A stretch of DNA of 64,000 nucleotides from Actinoplanes subtropicus (GTDB lineage: Bacteria > Actinomycetota > Actinomycetes > Mycobacteriales > Micromonosporaceae): NCBI RefSeq assembly GCF_000721705.1, contig NZ_JOJL01000042.1, positions 197,806 through 261,805 on the forward strand, given 5' to 3'. The notes beneath the pieces were generated by a model that was given only the letters and a program-made list of their open reading frames with translations, did no database searches and had not been told where the DNA came from. A program made the position numbers and the translations under genes. Below, piece after piece: positions 1 to 7,966 of this stretch. Every line of letters starts with the position of its first letter. Within the stretch, counting starts at the first letter, position 1.

Positions 1-62
1 AGGTGGACGAACCCGGCGCCGATCACGGCCAGGTCATCATCGGTGTGCACGGCAACGGACAT
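1..62 (-). CDS. Start of a nucleotide-binding oxidoreductase (partial)
   Basis: Only the first 20 codons are in the window; the gene runs off the left edge. ATG at 62 is preceded by GGAGG with a 7-base spacer, which supports the start. The peptide begins MSVAVHTDDDLAVIGAGFVH. The hydrophobic strand followed by GAG resembles the N-terminal dinucleotide-binding fold of FAD-dependent monooxygenases. The family is inferred from this short stretch only. Confidence 0.5.
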   Translation of the reverse strand, partial: MSVAVHTDDDLAVIGAGFVH

Positions 63-261
63 GATTGAGCCTCCGCGTGGGTCGAGGACCCGGCCGGGTC
101 CGCGCTTGCCCGCGTCGATCGACGCCGGCCCGGTCCTCACCCGGGGCACCCCATCGCGAACGCAAGGGTTGCCGGTCAGCAAGCCGGGGCTGTGCGCTGA
201 CACTCATGACCTGCCCGACACGGTAGCAAATATCGCGTGCGCATGTACTCCGATCTCTGGC

Positions 262-304
262 GCGATCACCGCCGGCGAGCGAAAGCCTCGCCGGCGGTGA
301 TCGC
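262..304 (-). terminator. Perfect 18-bp hairpin after the CBS-domain gene
   Basis: An 18-bp perfect inverted repeat (262-279 with 287-304) encloses a 7-base loop, 7 bases past the stop codon of the CBS-domain gene. It lacks a U-tract, as is common in high-GC actinobacteria. The rest of 63-261 contains only the 5' region of the left-edge gene; I see no other gene there. Confidence 0.75.
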
Positions 305-310
305 GACCGA

Positions 311-748
311 TCAGATGCGCTCGCCGGTGATGTAGCCCTCGAGGCTGCTGCGCTCGTGCTCCAGCTCGTCGATCCGGTGCTTGACCACGTCGCCGATGCT
401 GACCAGGCCGCGCAGCGCCCCGTCCTCGATCACCGGGACGTGCCGGAACCGATGTTCGGTCATCAGCCGCTCGACGTCGTCGACGGCGGCGTCCGGCGAG
501 ACCGATCGGACCTGAGCGGTGTAGATCGCGGTGACCGGCTCGCTCAGCACGACCGCGCCGCGTGCGGCGAGCGCCCGCACCACGTCGCGCTCACTGACGA
601 TCCCGTCCACCCGCGATCCGTCCGCCGACACGACCACCGCACCGATCCGGTGCTCGGCCAGGAGCGCCAGGAGCCGGGTCACGTCGGACCCGGGTGTCAC
701 GGTAACGACCTTGTTGCCCTTGACGCGGAGTATGTCGCTGATACGCAT
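311..748 (-). CDS. Tandem CBS-domain protein
   Basis: A 145-residue protein made almost entirely of two CBS motifs (about residues 8-60 and 72-130). Key segments are GAVVVSADGSRVDGIVSERD in the first and RHVPVIEDGALRGLVSIGD in the second. Such stand-alone pairs bind adenine nucleotides and act as energy or redox sensors; no partner is fused here. The frame stays open further upstream, but ATG at 748 has GGGGAG 6 bases before it and starts at the usual family position (MRISDIL), so I chose it. The C-terminus is a charged helix. It is transcribed away from the SDR gene at 921. Confidence 0.88.
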   Translation of the reverse strand: MRISDILRVKGNKVVTVTPGSDVTRLLALLAEHRIGAVVVSADGSRVDGIVSERDVVRALAARGAVVLSEPVTAIYTAQVRSVSPDAAVDDVERLMTEHRFRHVPVIEDGALRGLVSIGDVVKHRIDELEHERSSLEGYITGERI

Positions 749-920
749 CGTTGCTCCCCATCTCGTGCCGATCCCCGGAAGCCGCCGGGCGGGCCGTCCG
801 ATGACGGGGTGGCCACGCCGCGTTGCGTGCATATGCCTTAGATGCAGTCAATCACGTCTTGTTGTCAAGAGCATCGAGATGTCAAGTCCACCCAGGTAGC
901 GGACCCGCTAAGGTGCATCG

Positions 921-1718
921 ATGAACAGGACGGCGTTGGTCACCGGAGCTTCCTCGGGCATCGGGCGGTCCACCGCCGCCGCGCTCGCCGCCCGCGGGTA
1001 TCGGGTGCTGGGCACCTGCCGCGCCCCGGCGAAGCTGACCGACCCGTTGGACGACGTCGAATACCTGGCGCTCGACCTCGCCGACGAGCGATCGATCGAG
1101 GCGCTCGCCGATCGCCTGGCCGCCGTGGACGTGCTGGTCAACAACGCCGGCGAGAGCCATTCCGGACCGTTCGAGGAGCTGCCGCCGGACGACCTGCGCC
1201 GGCTGTTCCAGGTGAACGTCTTCGGCCCGGTGCGGCTGGCCCAGCTGGCGATCCCCGGGATGCGCGAGCGCGGCTACGGCCGGATCGTCATGGTCGGATC
1301 GATGCTCGCCTCGTTCCCGCTGTCGTACCGGTCGTCCTACGTCGCCGCGAAGGCCGCGCTCAAGGGCTTCAGCAACGCCGCCCGCCACGAGTTGTCGCCG
1401 TTCGGCGTCTGGCTGACCACGGTCGAACCCGGTTCCATCAACACCGGGATCAGCCAGCGCCGCACCAAACACATCGCGGCCGACTCGCCCCATCGCCGGG
1501 ACTTCGAGACGATGCTGAGCGCTCTCGATCGCAACGAGCGCTCCGGCGTCTCCGCCGATCGCGTGGCCGCCACCATCGTCCGAGCGATCGAGACCGGCAA
1601 ACCCAGGCAGCTGTACGCCGTGGGCAGCAACGCGCCGATCGTGTTCGCTCTCCGGCGAGCCCTGCCCGCCGCCCTGGTCGAGAAGGCCACCCACCGCCGC
1701 CACGACCTCCGCCGCTGA
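921..1718 (+). CDS. SDR family oxidoreductase
   Basis: A 265-residue classical short-chain dehydrogenase. The cofactor loop TGASSGIG is at 8-15, NNAG at 74-77, the catalytic serine near 127 (MVGSM), and Y140 with K144 form YVAAK. The nucleotide loop ends in an Arg (CRAP), which leans towards NADP(H). Substrate is not predictable: this subclass includes sterol, keto-ester and fatty-acyl reductases. The gene stands alone, divergent from the CBS gene and convergent with a regulator. AAGGTG lies 6 bases before the ATG. Confidence 0.88.
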   Translation: MNRTALVTGASSGIGRSTAAALAARGYRVLGTCRAPAKLTDPLDDVEYLALDLADERSIEALADRLAAVDVLVNNAGESHSGPFEELPPDDLRRLFQVNVFGPVRLAQLAIPGMRERGYGRIVMVGSMLASFPLSYRSSYVAAKAALKGFSNAARHELSPFGVWLTTVEPGSINTGISQRRTKHIAADSPHRRDFETMLSALDRNERSGVSADRVAATIVRAIETGKPRQLYAVGSNAPIVFALRRALPAALVEKATHRRHDLRR

Positions 1719-1723
1719 GCCCG

Positions 1724-1888
1724 AGGGCCTGTCCTGCCGGTCACGCGGGGCTGCGGCGTGGCCCAGGCGGCGCCTGACGGCGTCCGCGAAACGGCCACAT
1801 CCAACACCGGGATGCGACCGCTTCGCGGCCGACGCCAGCCACCACCTGGTCCTCGACTCGCTCCCCCGTGACCAGCAGGACAGGCCCT
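1724..1888. repeat. 165-bp element with ~26-bp terminal inverted repeats
   Basis: The left arm (1724-1750) and right arm (1863-1888) are inverted copies. They share AGGGCCTGTCCTGC exactly, then one mismatch, then GGTCACG, then a G-run with one indel. The 112-bp middle has no start-to-stop gene. The right arm overlaps the stop codon of the regulator at 1887. The large loop argues against a plain terminator. A MITE or the two ends of a deleted insertion sequence is inferred; no clear target duplication was seen. Confidence 0.55.
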
Positions 1889-2870
1889 AGACCGGCGGAT
1901 GGCGGCGGAGTCGCCGCAGGGCCAGCGCCAGCTGCAGCCGCAGCCGGCCGTGCGGGTCGCGGATCGGCCAGCCCAGCAGATGCTCGGCCTGGGTGATCCG
2001 GTCCTGAAAGCTCGAGTGGTGCAGGCGCAGCGCGGTCGCCGCCGCGCGCAGGCTGCTCGCCTCCGCGAAGGCGTGCAGCGTGGACAGCACCCAGGGCCCG
2101 GCCGCCGCGGCGTGCTCGAGCGCGCGCAGGTCGGGCATCTCCGCCGACTCGGGCAGGTCGGCGAGCAGCGCCAGCCCGCCCAGATCCTCGTGGCGCACGA
2201 CCTGCGGCCCCGGGTCCTCGGCCGTGCCGTCCGCGGCGAACCGCAGCGCCACCCGCGCGGCGGCATAGGAGGCCGGCAGGTCGAGCGGCCCGACCGCGGG
2301 ACCGACCCCGGCGCGGCCGGCGGTCTCGGGGGTGGTCTCGGCCGGGAGCACCCGCGGGCCGGACGGCAGGGCGACGGCGCGGAAACGATCGGATTCGCTC
2401 AGCCGCATCGACGTGGCCGCCTGGCGACGTACCTCCGCGGGAGCCGACGCGTCGACGATCAGCTCGGCCAGCGCCGGGTCCGCGGCGGGCGCACGGCCGC
2501 GCGTGCGGTCGAGGACCGCGCGGGCCGCGCCCGCGGCGCGCTCCAGAATCATCGCCTCGACCGGGCCGGGCTCGCCGATCCGCTCCAGCCAGAGGGTGGC
2601 CGAGGCGTCCGGGACCACCGGGGTGCGCATCCAGCGCTCGTCCGCGGCCGACGGGTCGGGCGCCGCGTGACCGGCCGGGTCGACGCGGACGTGGACGCGG
2701 CGCGATCGGTCGTCGAGGCGCGCGGGGCAACCGGCGAGCACGGCCGCCCCGCGTACGATCGCTTGCAGTCCGGCCTTGTTCTCCACGAGGCCGTCGAAGT
2801 AGGCGATCACCCGCAGCGCGGCCCCGGCGTCCGCGTCGAGCGCCGCCAGCCGCACCGCGAGATCTTTCAC
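1887..2870 (-). CDS. PucR-like helix-turn-helix transcriptional regulator
   Basis: A 327-residue protein. The C-terminal ~70 residues (LHAFAEASSLRAAATALRLH, then HHSSFQDRITQAEHLLGW) match the PucR/CdaR C-terminal HTH, where a 'solo effector' helix pair is followed by R-x-RLQLALAL. The middle has weak similarity to the GGDEF-like region of this family. GTG at 2870 is chosen because GGGGG lies 4 bases upstream and the reading frame further upstream only shadows the esterase. It follows the esterase with a 14-base gap, so the two are probably cotranscribed and the regulator may control that esterase. Confidence 0.72.
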   Translation of the reverse strand: MKDLAVRLAALDADAGAALRVIAYFDGLVENKAGLQAIVRGAAVLAGCPARLDDRSRRVHVRVDPAGHAAPDPSAADERWMRTPVVPDASATLWLERIGEPGPVEAMILERAAGAARAVLDRTRGRAPAADPALAELIVDASAPAEVRRQAATSMRLSESDRFRAVALPSGPRVLPAETTPETAGRAGVGPAVGPLDLPASYAAARVALRFAADGTAEDPGPQVVRHEDLGGLALLADLPESAEMPDLRALEHAAAAGPWVLSTLHAFAEASSLRAAATALRLHHSSFQDRITQAEHLLGWPIRDPHGRLRLQLALALRRLRRHPPV

Positions 2871-2884
2871 GTCGCCCCCGGGAA

Positions 2885-3859
2885 TCAGCCGTTGAACAGG
2901 CGGTTGAGCCAGCGTACCCGGGCCTCGCGGGCGTCGTGGCTCAGCTGCGCGGTCGGCGCCAGGCCGTCGAACCCGTGGAATCCGCCCGGCCAGACGTGCA
3001 GTTCCGCGCGGCCGCCGGCCTGCCAGATGCGGCTCGCGTAGGCCACGTCCTCGTCGCGGAACGTCTCGGCCGAGCCGACGTCGATGAAGGCCGGCGGCAG
3101 GCCACCGAGGTCGGTCGCGCGGGCCGGTGCGGCGTAGGGCGAGACGTCCGGGCCGCCGCGGGCGTCGCCGAGCAGCGCGGTCCAGCCGAACTCGTTCGCG
3201 TTGCGGTCCCAGACGCCCAGTCCGGCCATCTGCCGGGCGGACGGGGTGTCGTTGCGATCGTCCAGCATCGGGTAGATCAGCATCTGCCCGAGCAGCTCCG
3301 GTCCGTTCTGATCGCGAGCGCGCAGGGCGAGCGCGGCCGTCAGCCCGCCACCCGCGCTGCCCCCGGCCACGATCATCCGTGATCGATCGAACCCGAGCTC
3401 GTCGGCGTGCTCGGCGGTCCAGAGCAGCCCGGCGTAGCAGTCGTCGATCGGTCCCGGATGCGGCGTCTCCGGCGCGAGGCGGTATTCGACCGAGACGACG
3501 ACCAGATCGAACTGTTCCGCCCAGTCGAGCATCTCGACCACCCCGAGCCGGCGGTCGCCGAGCACCATGCCGCCGCCGTGCGTGTGGTAGACACAGCCGA
3601 GCGTGCCGGTCGGCGCCGCCGGCGTGCAGATGAGCAGGGTGATGTCGGGGTCGTCGCCGAGGCCCGGCACGGTCCGCTCCTCGACCCGGAAGGTTCCGCC
3701 CCGGCTCAGCTCCTCCTCGGTCGGCACGGCCAGCGCCGAGCCGGACCGCATGGCGGTCAGCAGGTCGCCGTCGAGCGAGGGCGGGATCAGATCGGCGAGG
3801 GCGGTGAGCGCCGCCCCGAGCTCGGGGTCGAACGGCGGCGGGGGCAGGGTGGTCGTCAC
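2885..3859 (-). CDS. Alpha/beta hydrolase, HSL-type (family IV) esterase
   Basis: A 324-residue cytosolic carboxylesterase or lipase. The family IV oxyanion motif HGGG (in YHTHGGGMVLGD) lies near residue 94, the nucleophile motif GGSAGG near 168, the acid in the DVGSAE region near 264, and the histidine in GGFHGFD near 294. The spacing fits hormone-sensitive-lipase-like enzymes acting on short acyl esters. GTG at 3859 has GGAGG 6 bases upstream. A dyad GTGAC-N4-GTCAC at 3883-3896, just upstream, is a possible operator. Confidence 0.88.
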   Translation of the reverse strand: MTTTLPPPPFDPELGAALTALADLIPPSLDGDLLTAMRSGSALAVPTEEELSRGGTFRVEERTVPGLGDDPDITLLICTPAAPTGTLGCVYHTHGGGMVLGDRRLGVVEMLDWAEQFDLVVVSVEYRLAPETPHPGPIDDCYAGLLWTAEHADELGFDRSRMIVAGGSAGGGLTAALALRARDQNGPELLGQMLIYPMLDDRNDTPSARQMAGLGVWDRNANEFGWTALLGDARGGPDVSPYAAPARATDLGGLPPAFIDVGSAETFRDEDVAYASRIWQAGGRAELHVWPGGFHGFDGLAPTAQLSHDAREARVRWLNRLFNG

Positions 3860-3928
3860 GGGGGCCTCCAGGTGATCGCGATGTGACCGCTGTCACCAGC
3901 ATGTAACCGGCCGTTGACCGCGGCCGAG

Positions 3929-3961
3929 CGCCATCCGGCGGAATCTCCCCGCCAGATGGCG
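3929..3961 (-). terminator. Hairpin after the tetR gene
   Basis: A 13-bp stem with one mismatch (3929-3941 with 3949-3961) and a 7-base loop begins 7 bases past the TetR stop codon on the minus strand. It separates the TetR gene from the esterase transcript. Confidence 0.6.
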
Positions 3962-3967
3962 GGCGGA

Positions 3968-4555
3968 TCAGCCGACGCCCGCGAAGAGCACCGCCGCGGA
4001 CGCCTCCCACTGCGCGATCAGATCGATCTCGCCCGGGTTGCGCAGCCACTGGATCTGCAGACCGTCCATCACCGCGACGATCCGCACGGCGAGGGCCTCC
4101 GGCTCGGGGGTGCGCTCCTTGAGCACCGCCGTGAGCGCTTCGAGCGTGCGCCGCTGCCGCGCCTCGAAGTAGTCGTGCGCGGGGTGATCGGGGGTGAGCG
4201 ATTCCGCCTCGAGTACGGCGAACAGCCGTACGATCTCGGGTTGTCCGGCATTGCGCCGGACCAGTGCCGAGCAGATCTCGCGGGGCGACACCGTCGCCGC
4301 GCCGGCGATCTCGGCGAGCAGCGCGCGGGTGTCCTGTTCGTCGCGGTGGTCGAGCACGGCGAGCAGCAGCCCGTCCTTCGACCCGACGTGGTGCAGCAGG
4401 CCGGGCACGGTCAGCCCGCAGCCGTCCGCGACGTCCTGCATCGACAGGCCCCAGAACCCGCGCTCGGCGATCAGCCGGGTGGTCACGTCGACGATCTGCC
4501 GGCGTCGCTCGGCGGCGGGCAGGCGTGGACGCGACCGGCGGTAGGGCTGGATCAC
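3968..4555 (-). CDS. TetR family transcriptional regulator
   Basis: A 195-residue repressor. The N-terminal HTH is at about 17-62 (RRRQIVDVTTRLIAERGFWG, MQDVADGCGL, LLHHVGSKDGLL). The C-terminal ligand domain is typical of the group next to glycoside hydrolases. The GTG start at 4555 has GGAAGGAG upstream. It is divergent from the GH3 gene, with a good dyad between them at 4624-4640, so it probably represses both itself and the glycosidase in response to a sugar or aglycone. That control is inference. Confidence 0.88.
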   Translation of the reverse strand: MIQPYRRSRPRLPAAERRRQIVDVTTRLIAERGFWGLSMQDVADGCGLTVPGLLHHVGSKDGLLLAVLDHRDEQDTRALLAEIAGAATVSPREICSALVRRNAGQPEIVRLFAVLEAESLTPDHPAHDYFEARQRRTLEALTAVLKERTPEPEALAVRIVAVMDGLQIQWLRNPGEIDLIAQWEASAAVLFAGVG

Positions 4556-4623
4556 GGTCGATGCTCCTTCCCGGCGGATCGCGTCTTGCCCGGGGACCCG
4601 GGCCAGCCTATGTTGCAGAAGCT

Positions 4624-4640
4624 AGCACCTACTAGGTACT
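4624..4640. promoter_or_regulatory. Candidate TetR operator, 17-bp dyad
   Basis: The sequence AGCACCTA-C-TAGGTACT is an 8-1-8 inverted repeat with one mismatch. It lies in the 137-bp region between the divergent TetR and GH3 genes, 52 bases before the GH3 start. Confidence 0.6.
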
Positions 4641-4692
4641 CAGTAAGGCGCCGGGGCGAGCGCCGGTCCGTCCGCTGAAAGGGAAGCCGGAC

Positions 4693-6852
4693 ATGGAACT
4701 GAACGATCAGGCCGCCATCACGAGCGGCAGCGACTTCTGGGCGAGCACGGCCGCCGGCGACGTCCCGGCGATCACGCTGACCGATGGGCCGCACGGCGTA
4801 CGCCTGCGGGTGCCGGACTCCGAGGACCTGCTCGCCGGTCAGCCGGCGACGTGCTTCCCGCCGGCCGTGGCGTCCGGCTCGACCTGGGACCCCGACCTGC
4901 TGCGCCGGATGGGCGAGGCGCTCGCCGAGGAGTGCCGGGCGATGGGCGTCCAGGTGTTGCTCGGCCCCGGCATCAACCTCAAGCGGACACCGCTGGGCGG
5001 GCGGAATTTCGAGTACTTCAGCGAGGACCCGCTGGTCGCCGGGGTGCTCGGGGCCGCCTGGGTGCGGGGGCTGCAGAGCGGCGGGGTCGGCGCGTCGCTC
5101 AAGCACTTCGCGGTCAACTCGCAGGAGACCGATCGCATGCGGGTCAGCGCCGACGTCGACGAGCGGTCGCTGCGCGAGCTGTATCTGCGTGCCTTCCAGC
5201 GGGTGGTCACGACCGCTCAGCCGTGGACGGTGATGTGCTCCTACAACCGGGTCAACGGGGTGTACGCCAGCCAGAACCGGTGGCTGCTGACCGAGGTGCT
5301 GCGCGACGAGTGGGGCTTCGAGGGCCTGGTCGTCTCCGACTGGGGCGCCGTCGTCGATCGGGTCGAGGCGGTCCGGGCCGGTCTCGACCTGACCATGCCG
5401 GGGCCGGACCCGACCGGCGACCGGGCCCTGGTCGAGGCGGTCGGCGACGGGCGCCTCCCGGCCGATGCGCTCGCGCGGTCCGCCGATCGGGTTCGCTCGC
5501 TCGTGGCGAAGACGACCGCGGTGGGCCGGACCGACGGCTACGACGCCGATCGGCACCACGCCCTGGCCCGGGAGATCGCGGCGCGTGGCATCGTCCTGCT
5601 CAAGAACGAGGGTGATCTGCTGCCGCTCGACCCCGGCGGGACGATCGCGGTCGTCGGCGAGCTCGCCCGGACCCCGCGCTACCAGGGCGGCGGCAGCTCG
5701 CAGATGACCCCGACCCGCCTCGACGACGCGCTGACCGCGATCGCGGAGTCGGCCCCCGGCCGGGTCCGGTTCACCGCCGACCCGGCCGAGGCGGTGGAAC
5801 TGGCCCAGGGCAGCGATGCGGCGGTCGTCTTCGCCGGCACCGAGCAGGAGACCGAGGGATCCGACCGGGAGAGCCTCGACCTCCCCGCCGACCAGCGGAA
5901 ACTGATCGCGGCCGTCGCGGCGGCCAACCCGCGCACGGTCGTGGTCCTGGCCAACGGCGGGGTCGTGCTCACCACGCCGTGGGACCGCGACGTGGGCGCC
6001 CTCCTGGAGGGCTGGCTGCTCGGCCAGGCCGGCGGCAGCGCCGTCGCCGACGTCCTCTTCGGCCGGGTCAACCCCTCCGGCCGGCTGACCGAGACGATCC
6101 CGCTGCGGCTCGAGGACCACCCGTCCTATCTGGACTTCCCGGGCGAGGCCGGGCACGTCCGCTACGGCGAGGGCATCCACGTCGGCTATCGCGGCTTCGA
6201 TGCGCGCCGGCAGGAGGTCGCGTACCCGTTCGGCTTCGGCCTTTCCTACACCACGTTCTCGTACGGGGAGGCGACCGCCACCGCGACCGAGACGGGCGTC
6301 GACATCCGCCTCCGGGTGACCAACACCGGCCCGCGGGACGGCCGCGAGGTGGTCCAGGCGTACGTGAGCCTGCCGTCCTCCCGGGTCCGGCGGGCCCCGC
6401 GCGAGCTGAAGGCCTTCGCCGGCGTCGAGATCCGCGCGGGCGAGACCGCCGAGGTCGTGCTGCACGCCGACCGATCGGATCTGGCCTACTGGGACGTCGT
6501 GCTCCAGCGCTGGGTGGTCGAGGACGGCACGTACACGATCGAGGTCGGCGCCTCGTCGCGCGACATCCGCGCCACGACGGCTGTCGAGGTCGCCGGCGAC
6601 GAGGCCCGCCACCCGCTGAGCGCCGACTCCACGCTCGCCGAGTGGCTGGCCGACCCGCGCGGCGCCGAGCTGCTCATGGAGGTGTTCACCAGGATGCCCA
6701 CCGAGGGCGGCGGCATGGCGGCCGGGATGACCCTGGACCCGGCGACGCTCCAGATGGCAATGGGCTTCCCGCTCTCCCGGATGGCCATGTTCCCGGGCAG
6801 CCCGTTCACCGCGGACGCACTGGCCGGGCTGGTGGTCGCCGCGAACAAATAA
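4693..6852 (+). CDS. Glycoside hydrolase family 3 beta-glycosidase
   Basis: A 719-residue intracellular enzyme without signal peptide. The GH3 N-terminal TIM barrel covers about 25-265, with the nucleophile D216 in GLVVSDWGAV. The C-terminal GH3 domain (about 300-480) carries GTEQETEGSDRESLDLP, where the general acid is expected. A fibronectin III-like domain (about 530-600) follows and a ~100-residue helical tail ends it, as in bacterial beta-glucosidase/xylosidases of the BglX group. RBS GGAAG precedes ATG 4693. It would hydrolyse imported oligosaccharides or plant glycosides. The exact sugar cannot be read. Confidence 0.9.
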   Translation: MELNDQAAITSGSDFWASTAAGDVPAITLTDGPHGVRLRVPDSEDLLAGQPATCFPPAVASGSTWDPDLLRRMGEALAEECRAMGVQVLLGPGINLKRTPLGGRNFEYFSEDPLVAGVLGAAWVRGLQSGGVGASLKHFAVNSQETDRMRVSADVDERSLRELYLRAFQRVVTTAQPWTVMCSYNRVNGVYASQNRWLLTEVLRDEWGFEGLVVSDWGAVVDRVEAVRAGLDLTMPGPDPTGDRALVEAVGDGRLPADALARSADRVRSLVAKTTAVGRTDGYDADRHHALAREIAARGIVLLKNEGDLLPLDPGGTIAVVGELARTPRYQGGGSSQMTPTRLDDALTAIAESAPGRVRFTADPAEAVELAQGSDAAVVFAGTEQETEGSDRESLDLPADQRKLIAAVAAANPRTVVVLANGGVVLTTPWDRDVGALLEGWLLGQAGGSAVADVLFGRVNPSGRLTETIPLRLEDHPSYLDFPGEAGHVRYGEGIHVGYRGFDARRQEVAYPFGFGLSYTTFSYGEATATATETGVDIRLRVTNTGPRDGREVVQAYVSLPSSRVRRAPRELKAFAGVEIRAGETAEVVLHADRSDLAYWDVVLQRWVVEDGTYTIEVGASSRDIRATTAVEVAGDEARHPLSADSTLAEWLADPRGAELLMEVFTRMPTEGGGMAAGMTLDPATLQMAMGFPLSRMAMFPGSPFTADALAGLVVAANK

Positions 6853-6901
6853 CGCACCGACTGCCATCCGCCCCAACGGTGCGCACCGGCGCCGGCGAGC
6901 G

Positions 6902-7873
6902 TCAGGGGCGCGCGGTCAAGCGGTCGAGGATGTCGTCGGCCGGGGTGCGGGCGCGCAGCACGTAGCGCTCGGTGTAGTCGGCCAGCGCGTCCCGCAGCGA
7001 CCGGCTCGCGCCCTGGCGAGCGAGCGCGGCGTAGGCGGACAGGAAGCAGTCGCGGGCGACGGCGGCCAGCACCGGGTCGGTGAGGGCGTCCCGGGCGGCC
7101 CGCTCCCACAGGCCGGGCTCGGCGGACAGGTGGGCGGTGGCGGTCTCGGCCTCCTCGGCGGCCTGCGGGTCGTCCAGCAGGGTGGCGGCCAGAGCGATCG
7201 GCAGACGCCACCCGTCGCCCGGCTGGGCGTCGGCCACGTCGAGCTCCAGGTGACCGCGGGCGGCCACCGGTGGGCGCAGGGCGTCCAGGTGGGCGGCCAG
7301 CTGCGCGGCCGTGGGGGCGTCGCCGGCGCGGAAGCGGTCGCGAAGGGACAGGCCGGCCGGCGCCGGGGTGCTCATCGCGTACCCGAGCCAGGCCGAACGC
7401 GGATCGCCGGGCGGAACCACCGGCAGGTTTCGCCGGCTCGCCTGGCGGGTGCTGCGCCAGCCCGGCGCCGGAGCGTTCGCGAAGGCGGCGGCCAGGACCG
7501 GGGCCAGGCGGTGCGCCAGCCGCCACCGGCGGCGGAGCCCGAGCACGCCGCCGCCCGGCAGGCCCGCCTCGAGCCCGACCCGGATGCCCGCCTCGGGAGA
7601 GAACCGGTCGCCGGGCGGGGCGATCAGCGGGCGGGCGGCGCGCAGGTCGTCGGTCATCCGGTCGAGGCAGACCGCGAGGCCGGGGGAGGGCGGACCGCTC
7701 ACGATCGCCGGCCCGGCCGAGCCGGCCTTCAGGAAGCCGTGCCGGAGCGGGTGGCGGGTGAGCGGTCGCGGCGCGGGCACGTCGACCGCGGCGCCGACGA
7801 AGCCGGGCGGGGCGGGGGCGAAGGCACCGGCGGCGATCAGCTGCTCGGCGGCCTGTTCGGTCAGGGTGGTCAC
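6902..7873 (-). CDS. EgtA-like glutamate-cysteine ligase homologue, shortened
   Basis: A 323-residue protein. Several blocks match actinobacterial EgtA (GCS2-type ligase making gamma-glutamylcysteine for ergothioneine): RRWRLAHRLAPVLAAAFANA, GWRSTRQA, DPRSAWLGYAM and HLELDVADAQPGDGW. Known EgtA proteins are roughly 400 residues or more. Here the stretch between the N-terminal region and RRWRLAH is much shorter and the usual asparagine/glutamine-containing strand is missing. No egtB, egtC or egtD lies nearby. It may be a diverged paralogue with altered or lost activity. GTG start at 7873. Confidence 0.65.
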   Translation of the reverse strand: MTTLTEQAAEQLIAAGAFAPAPPGFVGAAVDVPAPRPLTRHPLRHGFLKAGSAGPAIVSGPPSPGLAVCLDRMTDDLRAARPLIAPPGDRFSPEAGIRVGLEAGLPGGGVLGLRRRWRLAHRLAPVLAAAFANAPAPGWRSTRQASRRNLPVVPPGDPRSAWLGYAMSTPAPAGLSLRDRFRAGDAPTAAQLAAHLDALRPPVAARGHLELDVADAQPGDGWRLPIALAATLLDDPQAAEEAETATAHLSAEPGLWERAARDALTDPVLAAVARDCFLSAYAALARQGASRSLRDALADYTERYVLRARTPADDILDRLTARP

Positions 7874-7914
7874 GGGGCGCCTCGCGGTGGTCCGGTACGG
7901 GCCGCGAGCATATC

Positions 7915-7937
7915 ATTCCTAGCGGCGTGATAGGAAT
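7915..7937. promoter_or_regulatory. Palindrome upstream of the EgtA-like gene
   Basis: ATTCCTA-N9-TAGGAAT is a perfect 7-bp dyad, AT-rich against a GC-rich background, 42 bases upstream of the GTG at 7873. Its position and centre-to-centre spacing suit a repressor site. It is less likely to be the terminator of the chemoreceptor gene, whose stop is at 7967. Confidence 0.45.
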
Positions 7938-7966
7938 ATCGGATCTGCGGGATGGGAGCGGCGGCG

